NCBI GenBank assembly: GCA_008360975.2
Contig: CM039183.1
Location: forward strand, 76,213,850 to 76,277,849
Reading direction: 5' to 3'
DNA: 64,000 nt
Source of the DNA: Lichenostomus cassidix
Lineage: Eukaryota > Chordata > Aves > Passeriformes > Meliphagidae
The translations under genes and the position numbers were made by a program. Under the pieces are notes generated by a model. It did no database searches. It was not told the origin of the DNA and saw only the letters and a list, made by a program, of their open reading frames with translations. Positions 35,190-47,900 of this stretch are shown here, one piece after another (position 1 is the stretch's first letter; each line of letters starts with the position of its first letter).

Positions 35190-35230
35190 CTGCTACCGTT
35201 CCCCGCTGCCTCGGCCGTGCTCCCGGGAAG
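35190..35230 (-). promoter_or_regulatory. CASP8AP2: Candidate alternative 5' untranslated exon, donor at 35189
   Basis: On the minus strand GTAGCAG|GTGAGC is an excellent donor. It could end an alternative first exon of CASP8AP2 nearer to MDN1. The exon's 5' limit is unknown. Confidence 0.4.
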
Positions 35231-35621
35231 CCCGAGGTTCAATCCCGGCGGCTGCTGCCGTCGGCGATCCCGCTGCCGAACCCCTGCAGGGACATCGTTA
35301 CCGCCCGACAGCCGCGCTCGGCCTCCGCGAGCGGCTGCCGCCGGGGGCGTAACGCTCCTGCCGCCCGAGCCGGGGCCACCCGCTGCTGCGTCCGTCACCG
35401 CCCGCCCTCGGCCGCCTCCCTGACCCAGATTTAAAGGGCTCGCGGGCAGGAGCGGCCTGCGGCGGCGGCGGCAGATGGCTCTCCGGGAAGCAGGGAGCGG
35501 GGCGGGCCGGGGGCGCGGCGAGCGCAGCCCCACACGCGTGGTCTTCCAGCGCCCAGAGCCAGCGGGAGCGCCTCGCTCCGCTCCCGGTCGGCGCCCGCGG
35601 CGGGAGAGGAGGCTCCGCGGT

Positions 35622-35640
35622 GCACGCCGGGAGCTGTAGT
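35622..35640. promoter_or_regulatory. ZNF143/STAF-type site
   Basis: GCACGCCGGGAGCTGTAGT is the reverse complement of the ACTACAATTCCCAGCATGC-type motif common in housekeeping and divergent promoters. It lies about 160 bases upstream of the MDN1 ATG. Confidence 0.65.
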
Positions 35641-35690
35641 CCGGAGCGGAGGGCGGGGCGGCGGCCGCGCTTCCCGTGACGGCGGCAGAG

Positions 35691-35697
35691 CGGAAGT
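35691..35697 (+). promoter_or_regulatory. ETS site CGGAAGT
   Basis: Consensus ETS-family core about 105 bases upstream of the MDN1 start codon, in the right range for a housekeeping core promoter. Confidence 0.45.
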
Positions 35698-35722
35698 TGC
35701 TGGTGCCGCGCCGCCAGCGCCG

Positions 35723-35728
35723 CACGTG
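35723..35728. promoter_or_regulatory. E-box CACGTG
   Basis: Perfect MYC/MAX/USF-type E-box in a CpG island, about 75 bases upstream of the MDN1 ATG. MYC drives many ribosome-assembly genes, so the site is plausible; occupancy is unknown. Confidence 0.45.
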
Positions 35729-35801
35729 CTGCGCGCCCCGCGCACCTCCCGCCGCTCTGCCCCGCCGCGGGAGCAGCGGCAGGAGCAGCAGGGACAGGAG
35801 G

Positions 35802-35903
35802 ATGGCGGCAGACCTGCGGTTCCGCTTGGCGGAGCCGCTGCAGCTGGTGGCGCGCAGGAACGAGAAGAGCGGCGTGGAGCTGAGCAGATTCCTGGCGAAG
35901 CAG
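35802..35903 (+). CDS. MDN1: MDN1 exon 1
   Basis: ATG at 35802 (G at -3 and +4). Encodes 34 residues, MAADLRFRLAEPLQLVARRN through FLAKQ, then GTGAGA. RNEKS and RFLAKQ match the human N-terminus. Confidence 0.93.
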
Positions 35904-38900
35904 GTGAGAGCGGGCGGCGCGCAGCTCGGCGGCAGCCCCCGGGCGCCTGTTCTCTCTCCGCCCGGGCGGGTGTCGCCGGGGCCGCTGTGGGGCGGAGGGA
36001 GCGCACCCGCTTCCCCCGGCGCCCCGTGCCGCTATATCCTCCCGGCAGCTGTGCGTGTGCCCGAGCCCCGGCCCGTCCCTGGCCCTCGGCGGCCAGCGGC
36101 AGCTAAGCCCCGCTCTCTCTTTCCCTCTCTGTCTGTCTCCCTCTGGGGCTGTTCCTTGCCCTCCCCGGGCCTTTCAGGGATGCGCGGGTGAAGCCCATGA
36201 GGAAGGTCCTCTCCTGTATCCTCGTACCCTTCTGTTGCGCTTCGCCCCGCAGTTGAAATCTTGGATATCTTCCATGTGCCTTAAGGTGACTCTGGAAGTG
36301 TGACGGCGAGAGGTGGCATCTTGTTATAAAGCACTGAGACAGTACCTACTCCCTACGCTGATGCTTTTTGCATGTCTTCTTTAATTACCTTAAAACAGCA
36401 TGTGGGATAAAGAGAGGCATGGATTTGCTAGGCTTTGCTTTTAGGGTTTTTATTAATCACAGTCTCACAGGTTGTAGTGATGCTGGAAACAGGGTCCTGT
36501 AGTCACTTTCGTGCTTTGGCTACCTTACCTCTGAAAAGCACATCTGCTTTCAGGGGGAGTTGAAGCCAATTTCATGTCTCTCTCTGAAATGCTTGAAAAC
36601 GTGTAATAACAGGATATCAACACATCAGATGTTGTTTTATTAATACTTTTCACGATAGAGCTTTTGAAGCCCCTTAGATGTGTACACATTTTTGGGGCTC
36701 AAAGTCTCTATTTCTCTTTGAGTGTCTAGGAAATGTCCCAGTTGTTTCAAGATGAAAAGTCTAAAGTATAATTTTTCTAGGATATTGGCTTTCAGTGTGA
36801 GTTGCTGTCTCAGTTATGGTTGAGGAAGGCTTTAATACTGGTACTCAAGGTTCCTTGTCGGTAGACAGATGGCTCTTTCTTCTGTCGCTGCAAGTCACAG
36901 GATCAAAGTAAAATTGACATGAATATATATTCCTGAGTTGAAGCTAATTGGTGGGAAGCAGTGATGAAGAGTTGCTTTTCAAGAGAGTAACTGCTGAGAA
37001 ACAGAGACAGATATGATGTGAATGCATGTTGTAGCAGACAGATGGAGCAGCGATCCAGAAGTGAGTCACAGAGATCTGAGTTTGGGAAAGAGAATGTGCC
37101 CTCTCCCTTTTGGTAGATATGCTTGAGGAGATAACTTGATATAACTTTTGGAGATATGCTTGAGGTTTAAAAGTCTTGCTAGGTGGAAATTATTGAAGAG
37201 TGATTATATGGAGGGAGTCTGGAACAGCACATCCTTTTGAAAACTGAGTTTCTGTCTCCAGGCTTGGAAGCTGCAGCTTCCAAGATTATTTTAAGTTTAT
37301 CTTGCCGGTAAACAAACTGCAGCTCTAAATGTCGTACCTGATTTCCTACAAGTTGCTTTGGATGCATCCTAGGAAGCGTGCACTCTGGAAATCTAGAGCT
37401 CTCTTTGCTCTTCAGCTTCGTTATGTCTTTCTGGCAACTTACTTCTTCAGTGTTCCATAAAGGAATAAAACTTACCCACAACTGTTAAGTGAGGAGCAGT
37501 CTTGAGGTTCATAGTCGTACGGCACTGTTCATGTGGTGATGGAAGGTTTTGTTCCCTGTGCTTGGGTATGTAATAGAATTAGAGCTGTTTTTGTGAAGTT
37601 TTTTTATGTACCATGAACTGTGCAAAGATACAGCAAATTTCTGTGCTCTTAAATGAGGAAGATGGGATGAAAAGCTCTCTGAACTAGTCTTTGTTTCCCA
37701 CCTTTACATTTTTTTAACAACTTTAACAACCTGTAGAAGCAATAGGTCTCTGTAAACTGCTGGAATGTGCTTTTGGCTCTTTGCTGTGTTACCAAAGGTC
37801 TGCCAGAAAGTCTTCCTGCGTAGAATTCCATATGTGGATTTTGTGCAAACGTATGTATTTTGGTTCCCCGTGACCATGTAATATCAGTAGAGAAGTTAAT
37901 TACTGTGAAGGTTAAAACACTACTAGGAATGGAACTTTAATACAAAAATACCCTTATTTGTTTCTGTCATTTGCATCTACTGCTGTGCTTATAGAAAGAT
38001 ATATATCAAAATACCTGACCCCTCTGCTGAGTCTATGGAACTGTCCTTAGTGGACTGGAGATATTGAGAACATCATTCTCGATTTTCTTTTTTAATTTGT
38101 TGGTGGTTTAGCTTGGCATTCTTCATTTTGCATTTTATTTTTCTATGTAGGAGTGAAAGTTGTTTTAATAATAATTCTAAACTCTTATTTAGAGTCCTTC
38201 AGTCTTTGCATTTAATGCTGAGAAATGCCTTCATTCCTTTATATTAATAAATGCATGAAAAAGGAGATGACCCAGTGGTCTCAAATTCCCAGAGCTACCC
38301 ATTGTCTGTCAGAAAAATGTCCTGATGCTTTGGCAACTAAGGCAGAGGTTTCTTCATTCTAAAATACGACTTTAGCATTCTATTTGAAAGAATAGTTAGG
38401 CTTTACATCATGTAGCATTAGAAATAAGGGAAGGTATGTTGCACTTTGGCTTCCGTCTTGGGCTGTATTGACAGCTCCTTCTGCTAGTTTTTGTAGAGCT
38501 GTGATTTTTGGGACACAGTATGTTAATGAAACAAAGTCAGCAAGAGACTTCTTGCTTGCCTCCTCTCTTGTGAGGGAGAGATCTGTCCAGCTCTGTCAAA
38601 GGTGTGTTGGAGGAGGTTTAGGAAGTTCCAGCTTGTACTCTCTGTGAGACTGCACATCACTCCTGGTTTTGGTTTTTTGGTTTTTTGGTTTTTTTTTTTT
38701 CCCTTGAACTGTGTGGATTATAGAAAGAGTGCAGGCTTGTGTTTTGGTTTATCTTGCTGAACTGAACAGCTGCCAGAAAGAGTGGTTCTGCTCTGTTTTC
38801 TTTTAGCCTCTTCCAAGGCCAAGCCACACCTTTGTGGTGCTTCTGTAATCTTGAACCCAGTAAGTGTTCTGATGTGGAAAATCCATTCAACTTTCCCACC

Positions 38901-41900
38901 CAGTGTAAGACTTTACAAAAAGGATTAATTTGGATCATCTTGCTGAATTGATTGTTGCACAGTCATACGGTGGTAGAGCTATTGTGTGAGAGAACAGAGA
39001 CAAGAACATGAGTTCCTGTGTTGGAGGGGAAGAAAGATTCCCTCTGTATGACTCCTTATGCCCTCCAACTCTTTAGAAGTATCCCAGAGTTAAATCTGTG
39101 TCTGGTGTAACCTGTGAGTCATGAGCAGAAATGTGGCATTCATGTGGGACCAGATTGCTCATTGCTGTGATCCTTTCTTTTATGAATTTAGAGTTTGTAT
39201 TAAGCTGGGTATTATTAAAGATTTCTGTACCTTGTGTGCAATGAGCAAATGCACTGTGCAAGTTGGGAAGGAGATGTGCAACGTGCTGCTCGAGCAGCAG
39301 CTGGGATTGTGTCTGACTCCAGGTCTCAGTCCTAGCTCTGGGTCTGCTTTATGCATCTCATTAATAACAGCCAATGTGTGGATGTGTTCTGCGTTAGGAG
39401 GCACAGTCTTTTGGGATGCTTTTTTTGAGCAGCTGTTTGGAACCACATGTGCAGATCTACTATCCCAGACTTGAACACTTTTAAATCAGCTGGCTATTCC
39501 TATTGCTTGAGAAAGCTGGTATTTCATAAAGCGATGTTTAGTTAAAACAAACCACTCTGACAGTATTCTTCTTTTCCATAAAATTTTTAATTTAGGCTCT
39601 GAAATCAGATAGACAGTATCTTTGTAGCATGAGAATGGTGCCACTGTGATTTTTGAGCAGTTTTAGATGTCCTAAGGGTACTGCACACAATGATTAAAAA
39701 ACTGCTTCCTCTCACAAAATTGCTAATGGCATGAATTTGTTATACAGTACACATGTAAATGCAGAATTTTACTGAGTCAGCCATATTATTTACTATTTTA
39801 TTGTTAACTGGCTTTATTTGATACTGAAAGCTCTATTTAATAAATTAAGCACCCTGTTGTGCCTTACTTGGGTAGCCAAAGACATAATTGATTTGAAAAC
39901 TGGAGGTACTTTTTATTTTTTCCAGTGGAGTTTATTTCTGTTTCGTTTGTGCCATTCTGCCTTTGAACAGCTTATCAGTCATTTTGCCACTCAAAATCTG
40001 ATTCCCTGTAATGAACAGGGCCTTGCTTCGTTTTTAAAATTATTGTTGATGCTGCTGTGATAGATGAGAAGCAGATAAACTTACGTTTTGTAAAAGCAAA
40101 CGAGCCTTGTAAGGAACTGCTTGCAATTAATGTGATGGGTTTGATATTTGTAGTGTATATACTGCAGTTTCCCTTGTTAATGCTGTATGGGGATGAATGT
40201 GTTTTCAAATTCAGGAGGCTGAGGAACTTGAACAGGTTTGCATGTGTTCTAGAAGGGTGTGCACAGTGGCATAACCTTAGGAGGTCATCCTTTTAAAGGA
40301 CCTCTGCACTCTTGAAGCAATGAAACCATACCATATGTGAGACCAGGAGTGGGTTTTTACCTGAGTAACAAAAGTCTAGGAGAAGCAGAAATTTGGCTGC
40401 ATGTGGTGCTAAAACAAAAGACTGCCTTATTACAGAATTACAGAATATTTCTGTCTTGAATAGGGTAAGGGCTCACTTAGTAAGAGAGGGGGAGTGTGGA
40501 GGATCTGAGTTAAGAGCAAAGTGCTACAGTGCAAATTCGTAATCCTGATTTTCAAAATTGCTTATACTGCATTATATGTTAAATAAATATGGAAGAGGTG
40601 AGATGCTTGGGTAGTAACATGAACTCAAAGACCAGAGAAATTTAAGGGTGAGACACAATAAATGGGTTGTTCTTCAGTATCAAAGTTAGGAAGGTTGGGA
40701 GGACTAGGCAGGAGAGGTGTGAGGGTAAGGTGTGTTGGTTTTTTTCCCTTCTTTTTCTTTCTAGTGTATGTTTTCCTTGTATTTTAAAGCACTGAATGAC
40801 CATTTTTTGTATAACAGTATGAAAAAATAAAGAATCTCAACCTCAAAACTGCAGATACAAGCTGTTTCTTGTTAAGAGCATTGCTTGCTATAATTCCTGT
40901 CAGAACTGTGGAAATAAGGCTATCATTGTGACTGATTGAATGCTTTTTTTAAAGAGATAGTGAACATGAAGCAACTTAAACTTGAGAAATCAAGTTCCTA
41001 AATGTTTTGTGGCTCTCAAGAGCCCAAGCTGTTAAGATAAATGGAAATTCCAGGAAGAATGATGTATTAGTAGTTACAATATTTTCCCAATTTTTAAAAA
41101 AAATTACAAATTGTTTGATTTGTCGTTCAGTTGTAAAGTATAATTTAGGATTTCGGGACTACTTTGTAATTCCTATCTAGCATATCATTCTCCATCTTAC
41201 TCATTCTGTACTGTATTTTTTTTTTTTTTTAATTTGAAGAACTGTATCGAGTACTTGCTTTGGGATTTTGGACTCCCTTCTGGTTTTGAACTATTTGTTA
41301 ATGTAAAATTTGCTCCTGCATGAATAGTTCTGAAGTTAAAAGTCAAAATCATTTTCCATTCCACCTGTTCTGACTTGCCATTCCCTTAGGTGTGGACTCA
41401 GCAGGACCGGCAGTGCATCCTCAATACCTTGGCGCAGTTATTGCTGGATAAAGAGTGTACTCTGCTGATCGGCCGGCAGCTTCGGCCCATCCTGCTGGAT
41501 TTGTTGGAAAGAAATGCAGAAGCTATTAAAGCTGGTGGCCAAATCAACCATGATCAGCATGAAAGGCTGTGTGTAGCAATGAGCAAGCTGGTTGCTGACC
41601 ACCCTGATGTTTTGCCGTGAGTAACGAGACGTCAATGTTTATATATATATATATATATATATATGTACATATATATATATATACGCACATATATAGTTTA
41701 TTTTAGAACAATTTGGTTGCAAGGAAGGAGATATGGAGATATGTAGCCATTTTGGTTATTATCTCTAGACATATAGCAATATATAAGTGATGGTCGAAGT
41801 GTTGATCCATCGGGAGGTGGGGAAGCCCACGGAACATAAAGTTCCACGGTTTAATAAATGCTCAGCTTCAGATGGGAATGCCCAGGTACTTCCCTGGGTG

Positions 41901-44900
41901 GGGGCAAGTTTACAGTGTTGCAGCACTGTGTATCATGCCCAGTTCTCTGGTGGAAGTTCCTAAAAGTGAGTGTGGGGGTGCTTTGGGGGTCTTTGATTTA
42001 TGACTCTTCCTAAGACGTGACAGCTGCCTCTGAGGTAGTTGAGCCAGTTATACCCCATGAGAAGGGATGAAAACCTTCAGTGTGAATGTCCTGGTGCTTC
42101 CCCCAAGGGGAGTTTTCACAGCTGAGCCAGTTGTGTTAGGGAGGACATTGTCATGATAAAAAGCATTATCCCACCTTTCAGGATTTGCTTATCAGCCTCT
42201 TCCAGATGTGACCCAAACTCCAGCTTTGTGGTGGCTGCTCACTCCCTCTGCCCCTGGGCTGTCACCCTGCACATCTCAGCAAAGCACCACTGCTTTTGCA
42301 AATGGCCAATTGTTTGAGTCATTGGCCATTAACACTGCAGTTAACATTTCATACAGGTAGTATGTACTTGTTAATGTTCCCTTCTGAAGAGAGGTAGTGT
42401 CAGGATTTAAATTGTCTCCCACAGTAACAAATGTGTTTTGAAGGCAAAAGAATTGTTTGGTAAATACAAGTCTCAAAGACAATTTAAACTTTTTATAATT
42501 TAACACCTAATTAAATCATGTTGTAAGATGCAATGTGACTTTCATCTGTAATCTACAGAAAAGCAAAATAGCTGCCGTGAAAATAGTTCACAACCAAAAT
42601 CTCTGCGTTTAAGGTAAGACCTGTATGCCAGTAGAATATAAAGTTACAGAAGTAGGAATCAGTATTACTTTTTCAGTAAACAAGAACAGAGTTTCCACCA
42701 AAGGCAGTACTGTTTCCCCTTGATAACTAAGAAATTATTTCTAATAAGGTGAAGTGTCTGTTGTCAGCTGATTGCTGAAGAGGTTGTCTTTCCCGCAAGC
42801 TGACAAAATTGTAGGTCTTGGTTCTTAGTACCATCAGTTACTGTTTTAGGACCTGTACCCTGACATTTTTATTAGTCTGGTTTTCTTTCTTCTGACTCAC
42901 ACATCTATGTTCCATCTCGTTCTCTCGTCTAAAGATTTGCTTTAAGATACTTTAAAACTACGTCACCAGTTTTCCAGAGGCTTTTCCTGGAGAGCTCAGA
43001 TGCAAACCCAGTCCGATATGGGCGCAGGCGGATGAAGTTACGGGACCTCATGGAGGCAGCTTACAGATTTTTACAGAAGGAGCAATCAGTTTTCCGAGAG
43101 CTGTGGGACTGGAGTGTGTGCATTCCACTCCTAAGGAGTCACGACACTTTAGTGCGTTGGTAAGTGAAAACCTCCAAATCTGCTTCACTGAATAGATGTA
43201 TCTGTATCTTGAATTGTAATTAATAATGTTCACATGCAATAGAAAGCATCATCAAATAATGCCAGAAATCTGTACCAATGGTATCTGTACCTGAACTTCT
43301 TAATTGAACTTTTGAAAGCTATAGTGATCTATCACAAAGTGAATTTTAGACTAGCTCTTAGTAGTGCTAAAAGCCATGGCCTAGAGAATCTTTCCAAATA
43401 ACTTCAGTTTGCCCAAGTTGGTTCTTTTTTGTATTGTTTGTATATAGTTATCTCAGCAGCTGTAAAACTTGGCTTATTTAAGCTGCGCTTCGCATTGGCC
43501 TTGTTACAGGCTTCATGTGGGATTTTGGTCAGATGTTTTATGTTAGGTGTCTGCCTGCAGGGCTTCAACTTAATCACATGCTCTGCCTTATTTATGTCAG
43601 TGGTAGTATTGATAGCCCCTTTTATTTTAAAAAAGATCTTTAATAGTCTTAACTTTTTAAAACATAAATTCAGAATTGTGTTAGGAAAGCATAATTTAAG
43701 TAAGGTGTATAATTTAGGAAGGGCAGAAAAAAGTGATGTCAAATCTGTCAGTCATTTATGAAGCTCTTCAAAATGACACTGTCTCGGAAAAAGAGAGAAC
43801 CTATAGTTCATTGCCTAGAATTGGTTTACCTGATGTTCAGACAATAGTCTTAAGTAAATGAGTTGACTTCTAAAATTTTGTCCTGAAACAATCTTCTGTC
43901 TACTCTTCCTCCTCCCCATCAAACTCATTGAAAACTTTGTACTTGGAAGTTAAAAACAGCATCATAATAAATGAAAATTGGTTTATGATTTATGTTAAAT
44001 GTTCTTTTGTTGCAAGACAGCTTTATGTAGTCACGACTTGGGAGTTGTTGGCTTTTTTAATCACTCAGAATGGATTTCATTGCATTAGATTTACTTTAGA
44101 AATAGCATGAAATGCAATTTTGGAAGGGAAATGGTAGGAGAAAAAAACTGGGCAAAGATGACCTCATTTTCCTTGTCTCATATGTTAACTTTCATTTACT
44201 TCGGAAAATGCTTTCTGTTACTGTATTTCTGGTGATAGCTCAGTTCTTCCGAGAAATGTTAGCTAACTGGTGTATATATTAAAACTGTGCCATGATAGAA
44301 TTGCTTGCCTCAGTTCTGAGATACATGTCTAATCTGAAAGAATGCTAAGCATCGTGCTAAAATAATTTCTATGAATAAAATTTTCTGCATGTTTTTCCAA
44401 ACTTGATGTTTTGGTTTGCAATTGACAGTTGTCAAACTACATTTCTAAAGACTATATTTTGACATATTGTGTTCTAAATATAATTTTTAGGTATACTTCA
44501 AACTGTCTTGCTTTGATTACATGCATGAATGATGAGCATAAATTATCTTTCCTGAAGAAGATATTCAATCCTGAGGAGCTGATACATTTCAGACTAAAGT
44601 AAGAGCTTCTAAAATCTTGGAACACTATTTGTTTTTCTTGATGGCTTTCAGCTGAGTTAATAAACATGGCTTTTGCAGGTTGCTAGAAGAATCTCAGCTG
44701 CAGAATGTGGAACAAGCCCTTGTTTTGGCTAATCCAGACTCCTCATTTTGGCAAAAGGAGAAAGAACTGAGCTATACACAAGGACATGTTGTGTCGGGCG
44801 ACCTCTCTGCCCATGTAGTAGCTGTGTGTGGCATTGTGCTGCCTAGACTGCAGCGTGTTTCTGAAGAGCAGGTATGTAATCCATGGGTAAATCAGTACAT

Positions 44901-47900
44901 TTATGTTTTAGGAATTTCTAAGAACAGTGAACTGATTTTATTTATTCACTGTTTACTAGCCTTTTGGGGTTTTTTATAGGATTGAGAGAGCAGTTTGAAA
45001 TTCACTGTAGCAGGGGAAGCTGTAGAGCCATTTCAGAAGATGCTAATTCCCAGGGCAGTATCACTGCTGCTGCAGCCATGCTGAAGCCAGGCCATGCTAT
45101 AAACTGGATTACTGAAAGAATACTCTTTATCTATGAGGGAGGAGAGAACTTCCCTGGAAGGAATGCTTTCATTTTTTAATAGCCACAGGTATTCCACTGA
45201 TCTGCTCTCCAGTGTAGCTCCAGTTACAACAAGGAGGTTCCAGTGACAGCTTAGAAGGTCTAATGAAGATGTAGGAACAAACTGTGAGAGGAAGCAGGTT
45301 CTGTTGTTTCCAGAGAAGCTATATCTGAAAAAAAGATCAGACGTAAATAAAAGACACTTGTTTCAATGCTCTTGATTTTTTTCCTCTGTGCCTTTTGGCA
45401 CAAAGCACTAATTTTTGTGACATATATTGATAAGCAAGTGACTGTAAGTCAGAATATTTGGAGACTGTAACATTGATTATTACCATTCAATAAACTGCAT
45501 TAATTTAATTTTGACTAAAATGAAAATGTTATTGAATATACTTTTTTTTTTTCATTCACTGAGTTTAATGATCTTATACATTTGGCCTCTAGAGAAAGAA
45601 ATAAATACTCATATTCATTAAGTTAATATTAATATTTGCGTCATCTGAATGCAACTGCTGTTTGATTTGTTCTGTGATTTAAATCCATTCTGATGACTTA
45701 GTTTCACTTATGTTGCAAACTGTATTTGATGAACATGACTTATGATTGAACAGTTACTATACCTATACTGACAACTTAGTGTGAATTCCCCTTGGGATCA
45801 AATTGTATGTCTACTTTTCATTAAGTATGTCACCTATAATAGGTTTTTGATGAAATCTATTTTAATATCTGTTGTTAAATACAACTTTAGGCTCCTTTAT
45901 TTGATATGCAGATCTGCAGGCCAGAATTTTTCTAGTTCTTAGACTCACTTTCCTAACAGTTCTGTGCTTTACAACTTGTAAGAAAAGTAACAATTGCAGT
46001 GTAGTAACCCAAATTTTATGTTTGAACAGGAAAATAACACCAGCAGTTTTGTTTTGGTTGAATCTGCCTTCACAAATCTTCAAAACCTTGCTATTGCTGT
46101 AGCATATCAAACTCCTGTTTTATTAGAAGGACCAATAGGATGTGGCAAAACTTCTTTGATTGAATATTTAGCGGCTGTTACAGGAAGAGCAAAACCTCCT
46201 CATATTTTGAAAGTTCAGCTTGGAGATCAAACTGATAGTAAGGTAACTGATGGATTTGTTTTCTGGTTGGATGATGAGACATAACTGTTACTTAAATTGA
46301 CTTAATTTTCTAATAATGTAATGTTTTCACTCAAGGATCCTACAATGCCTAATTCTTTTGGATTGTTCTTGCTATTGATGAGAATACACAAACATGAAGA
46401 AAAATAGTGGTTATACTCCAGTATGTTTAAAATTATTTGCATGATTGTGCTGTACCTGTGTCAATTAAGTTATGCATTATCAAGGTTTTTCTATGAGGAA
46501 GAGCTCTATTGATTTTTTTTTTTTTAATTAAAAAAATTGATTTGTATTGGAAAAAGCAGGATTCTGGTGCCAGAGGTTTTATGAACACTTATTTCATTTG
46601 AAGTGAGCTAATGTCAGTTTAATCTGATACTTTTTTTTGTGATAAAGGTGAGGTGAAGTAAGATACTGGCATGCTGAGGTGACTTGCACTTACCATAATA
46701 ATGATTAAGCTCTATCTTTGGATAATTTCATGTTGTTCTTGTTTTGCATAAAGAATTTTGGAGCTTGAGTTGATTTATCATGTTGTTTGGCTCAATTTAT
46801 ATTTAGTTTTCAAAGGTGCTTAGTATCTACCAAAAGTTATCAGAAGTTCTTTATTAGCATGCATAAGCACCTTCTTTGCTTGCATGGAACACACCTGGTT
46901 TCAACATTTCACAACTGTATCTTCTCATATACAAGACTAAAACCACCATATTAAGAAAAAGCAGTGAAGTTTGGGATATAAAATACATAGTAGTAAAACC
47001 ATTAAGTCAGCTTTTAAGCAATGCTTAAATATTGAAGTTGCAAATTGAGAGAAAGGCAAAGCTTTGACTGGATTTTACCTTTGAATAACTTGCTTTATAT
47101 TCCTTTTACTATCTTGGTCACAGACTGTTCAAAACCATAAAATAAAGTTCGGTGTGACCCTAGACAGTTTTCCATGTTACTCTAGATTGCTTGTAAATTA
47201 GGGTGGCACAGCTCATAAATTCAATTCCAATTACGTGGTTTGTTTTAATCATTATGTTTCAGTTTAATTACCACTGGAGAGGGGAAGCATTTCTCATTAA
47301 TTAAAAAAAGTGCAGTGCTGGGCACAGATTACCAGGCAGATTGTTTAGCAAGGTAGAGGCTAAGTGTCACCTATGTACCAATGTTGGTTGTATTTGTCAT
47401 CCTTTTCTCTGAGTTTTTTAGGAGATGTAATGCACAGGATTCTCATGTGCCAATTGTTTGTCACAGACTCTGCTGGGTATGTATCGATGCACAGATGTAC
47501 CAGGGGAGTTTGTGTGGCAGCCTGGCACCTTGACACAAGCTGTTACCAAAGGTCACTGGATACTTCTGGAGGATATTGATTATGCCCCTCTGGATGTGGT
47601 ATGTAGGTTTATGTTTCCTGTAAGGTACTGGTCTTAATTAATGCCCATGATGGCAATATTGGGAGTCTAATCACCAGGGTTCTGTACCAGCAGGATGAAA
47701 ATGTTGCTCCTTTAGAAGGAGTTAGAAAGAATTCACCTTTTTTCACATATTAGCACATCTCCTTAGTTTTTGTCTTTGTTACAGAGTAGTTGTGACGCTG
47801 CCACTGATGCCAAATTTCACTCTGACAAATGGAATTGACACTGATAATTAGCTGTGTGTCTGTTTAATGATGTTTTGGTATTTGAAATCAAATGTGGCCC

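Larger units (their letters stand above)
34480..36150. promoter_or_regulatory. CpG island, divergent CASP8AP2/MDN1 promoter
   Basis: A CpG-dense G+C-rich block sits between the CASP8AP2 start on the minus strand and the MDN1 start on the plus strand. It has no TATA box at a convincing place, but has GC boxes, an E2F-type site, a ZNF143-type site, an ETS site and an E-box. Two minus-strand donors (at 35189 and 34817) mark likely untranslated first exons of CASP8AP2. All long open frames inside it are compositional shadows. Confidence 0.85.

Noticed and set aside
34425..36106. Many 120-300 codon frames on both strands of the CpG island
   Set aside because: Composition shadows; none has family similarity and only the MDN1 start frame is supported by homology and splicing.
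43404..43761. Opposite-strand frames of 110-112 codons in MDN1 intron 3
   Set aside because: They overlap each other on opposite strands in AT-rich intron DNA, with no recognisable domain or splice support.
47364..47579. 71-codon frame across MDN1 exon 7
   Set aside because: It is a different phase from the homologous exon 7 frame.
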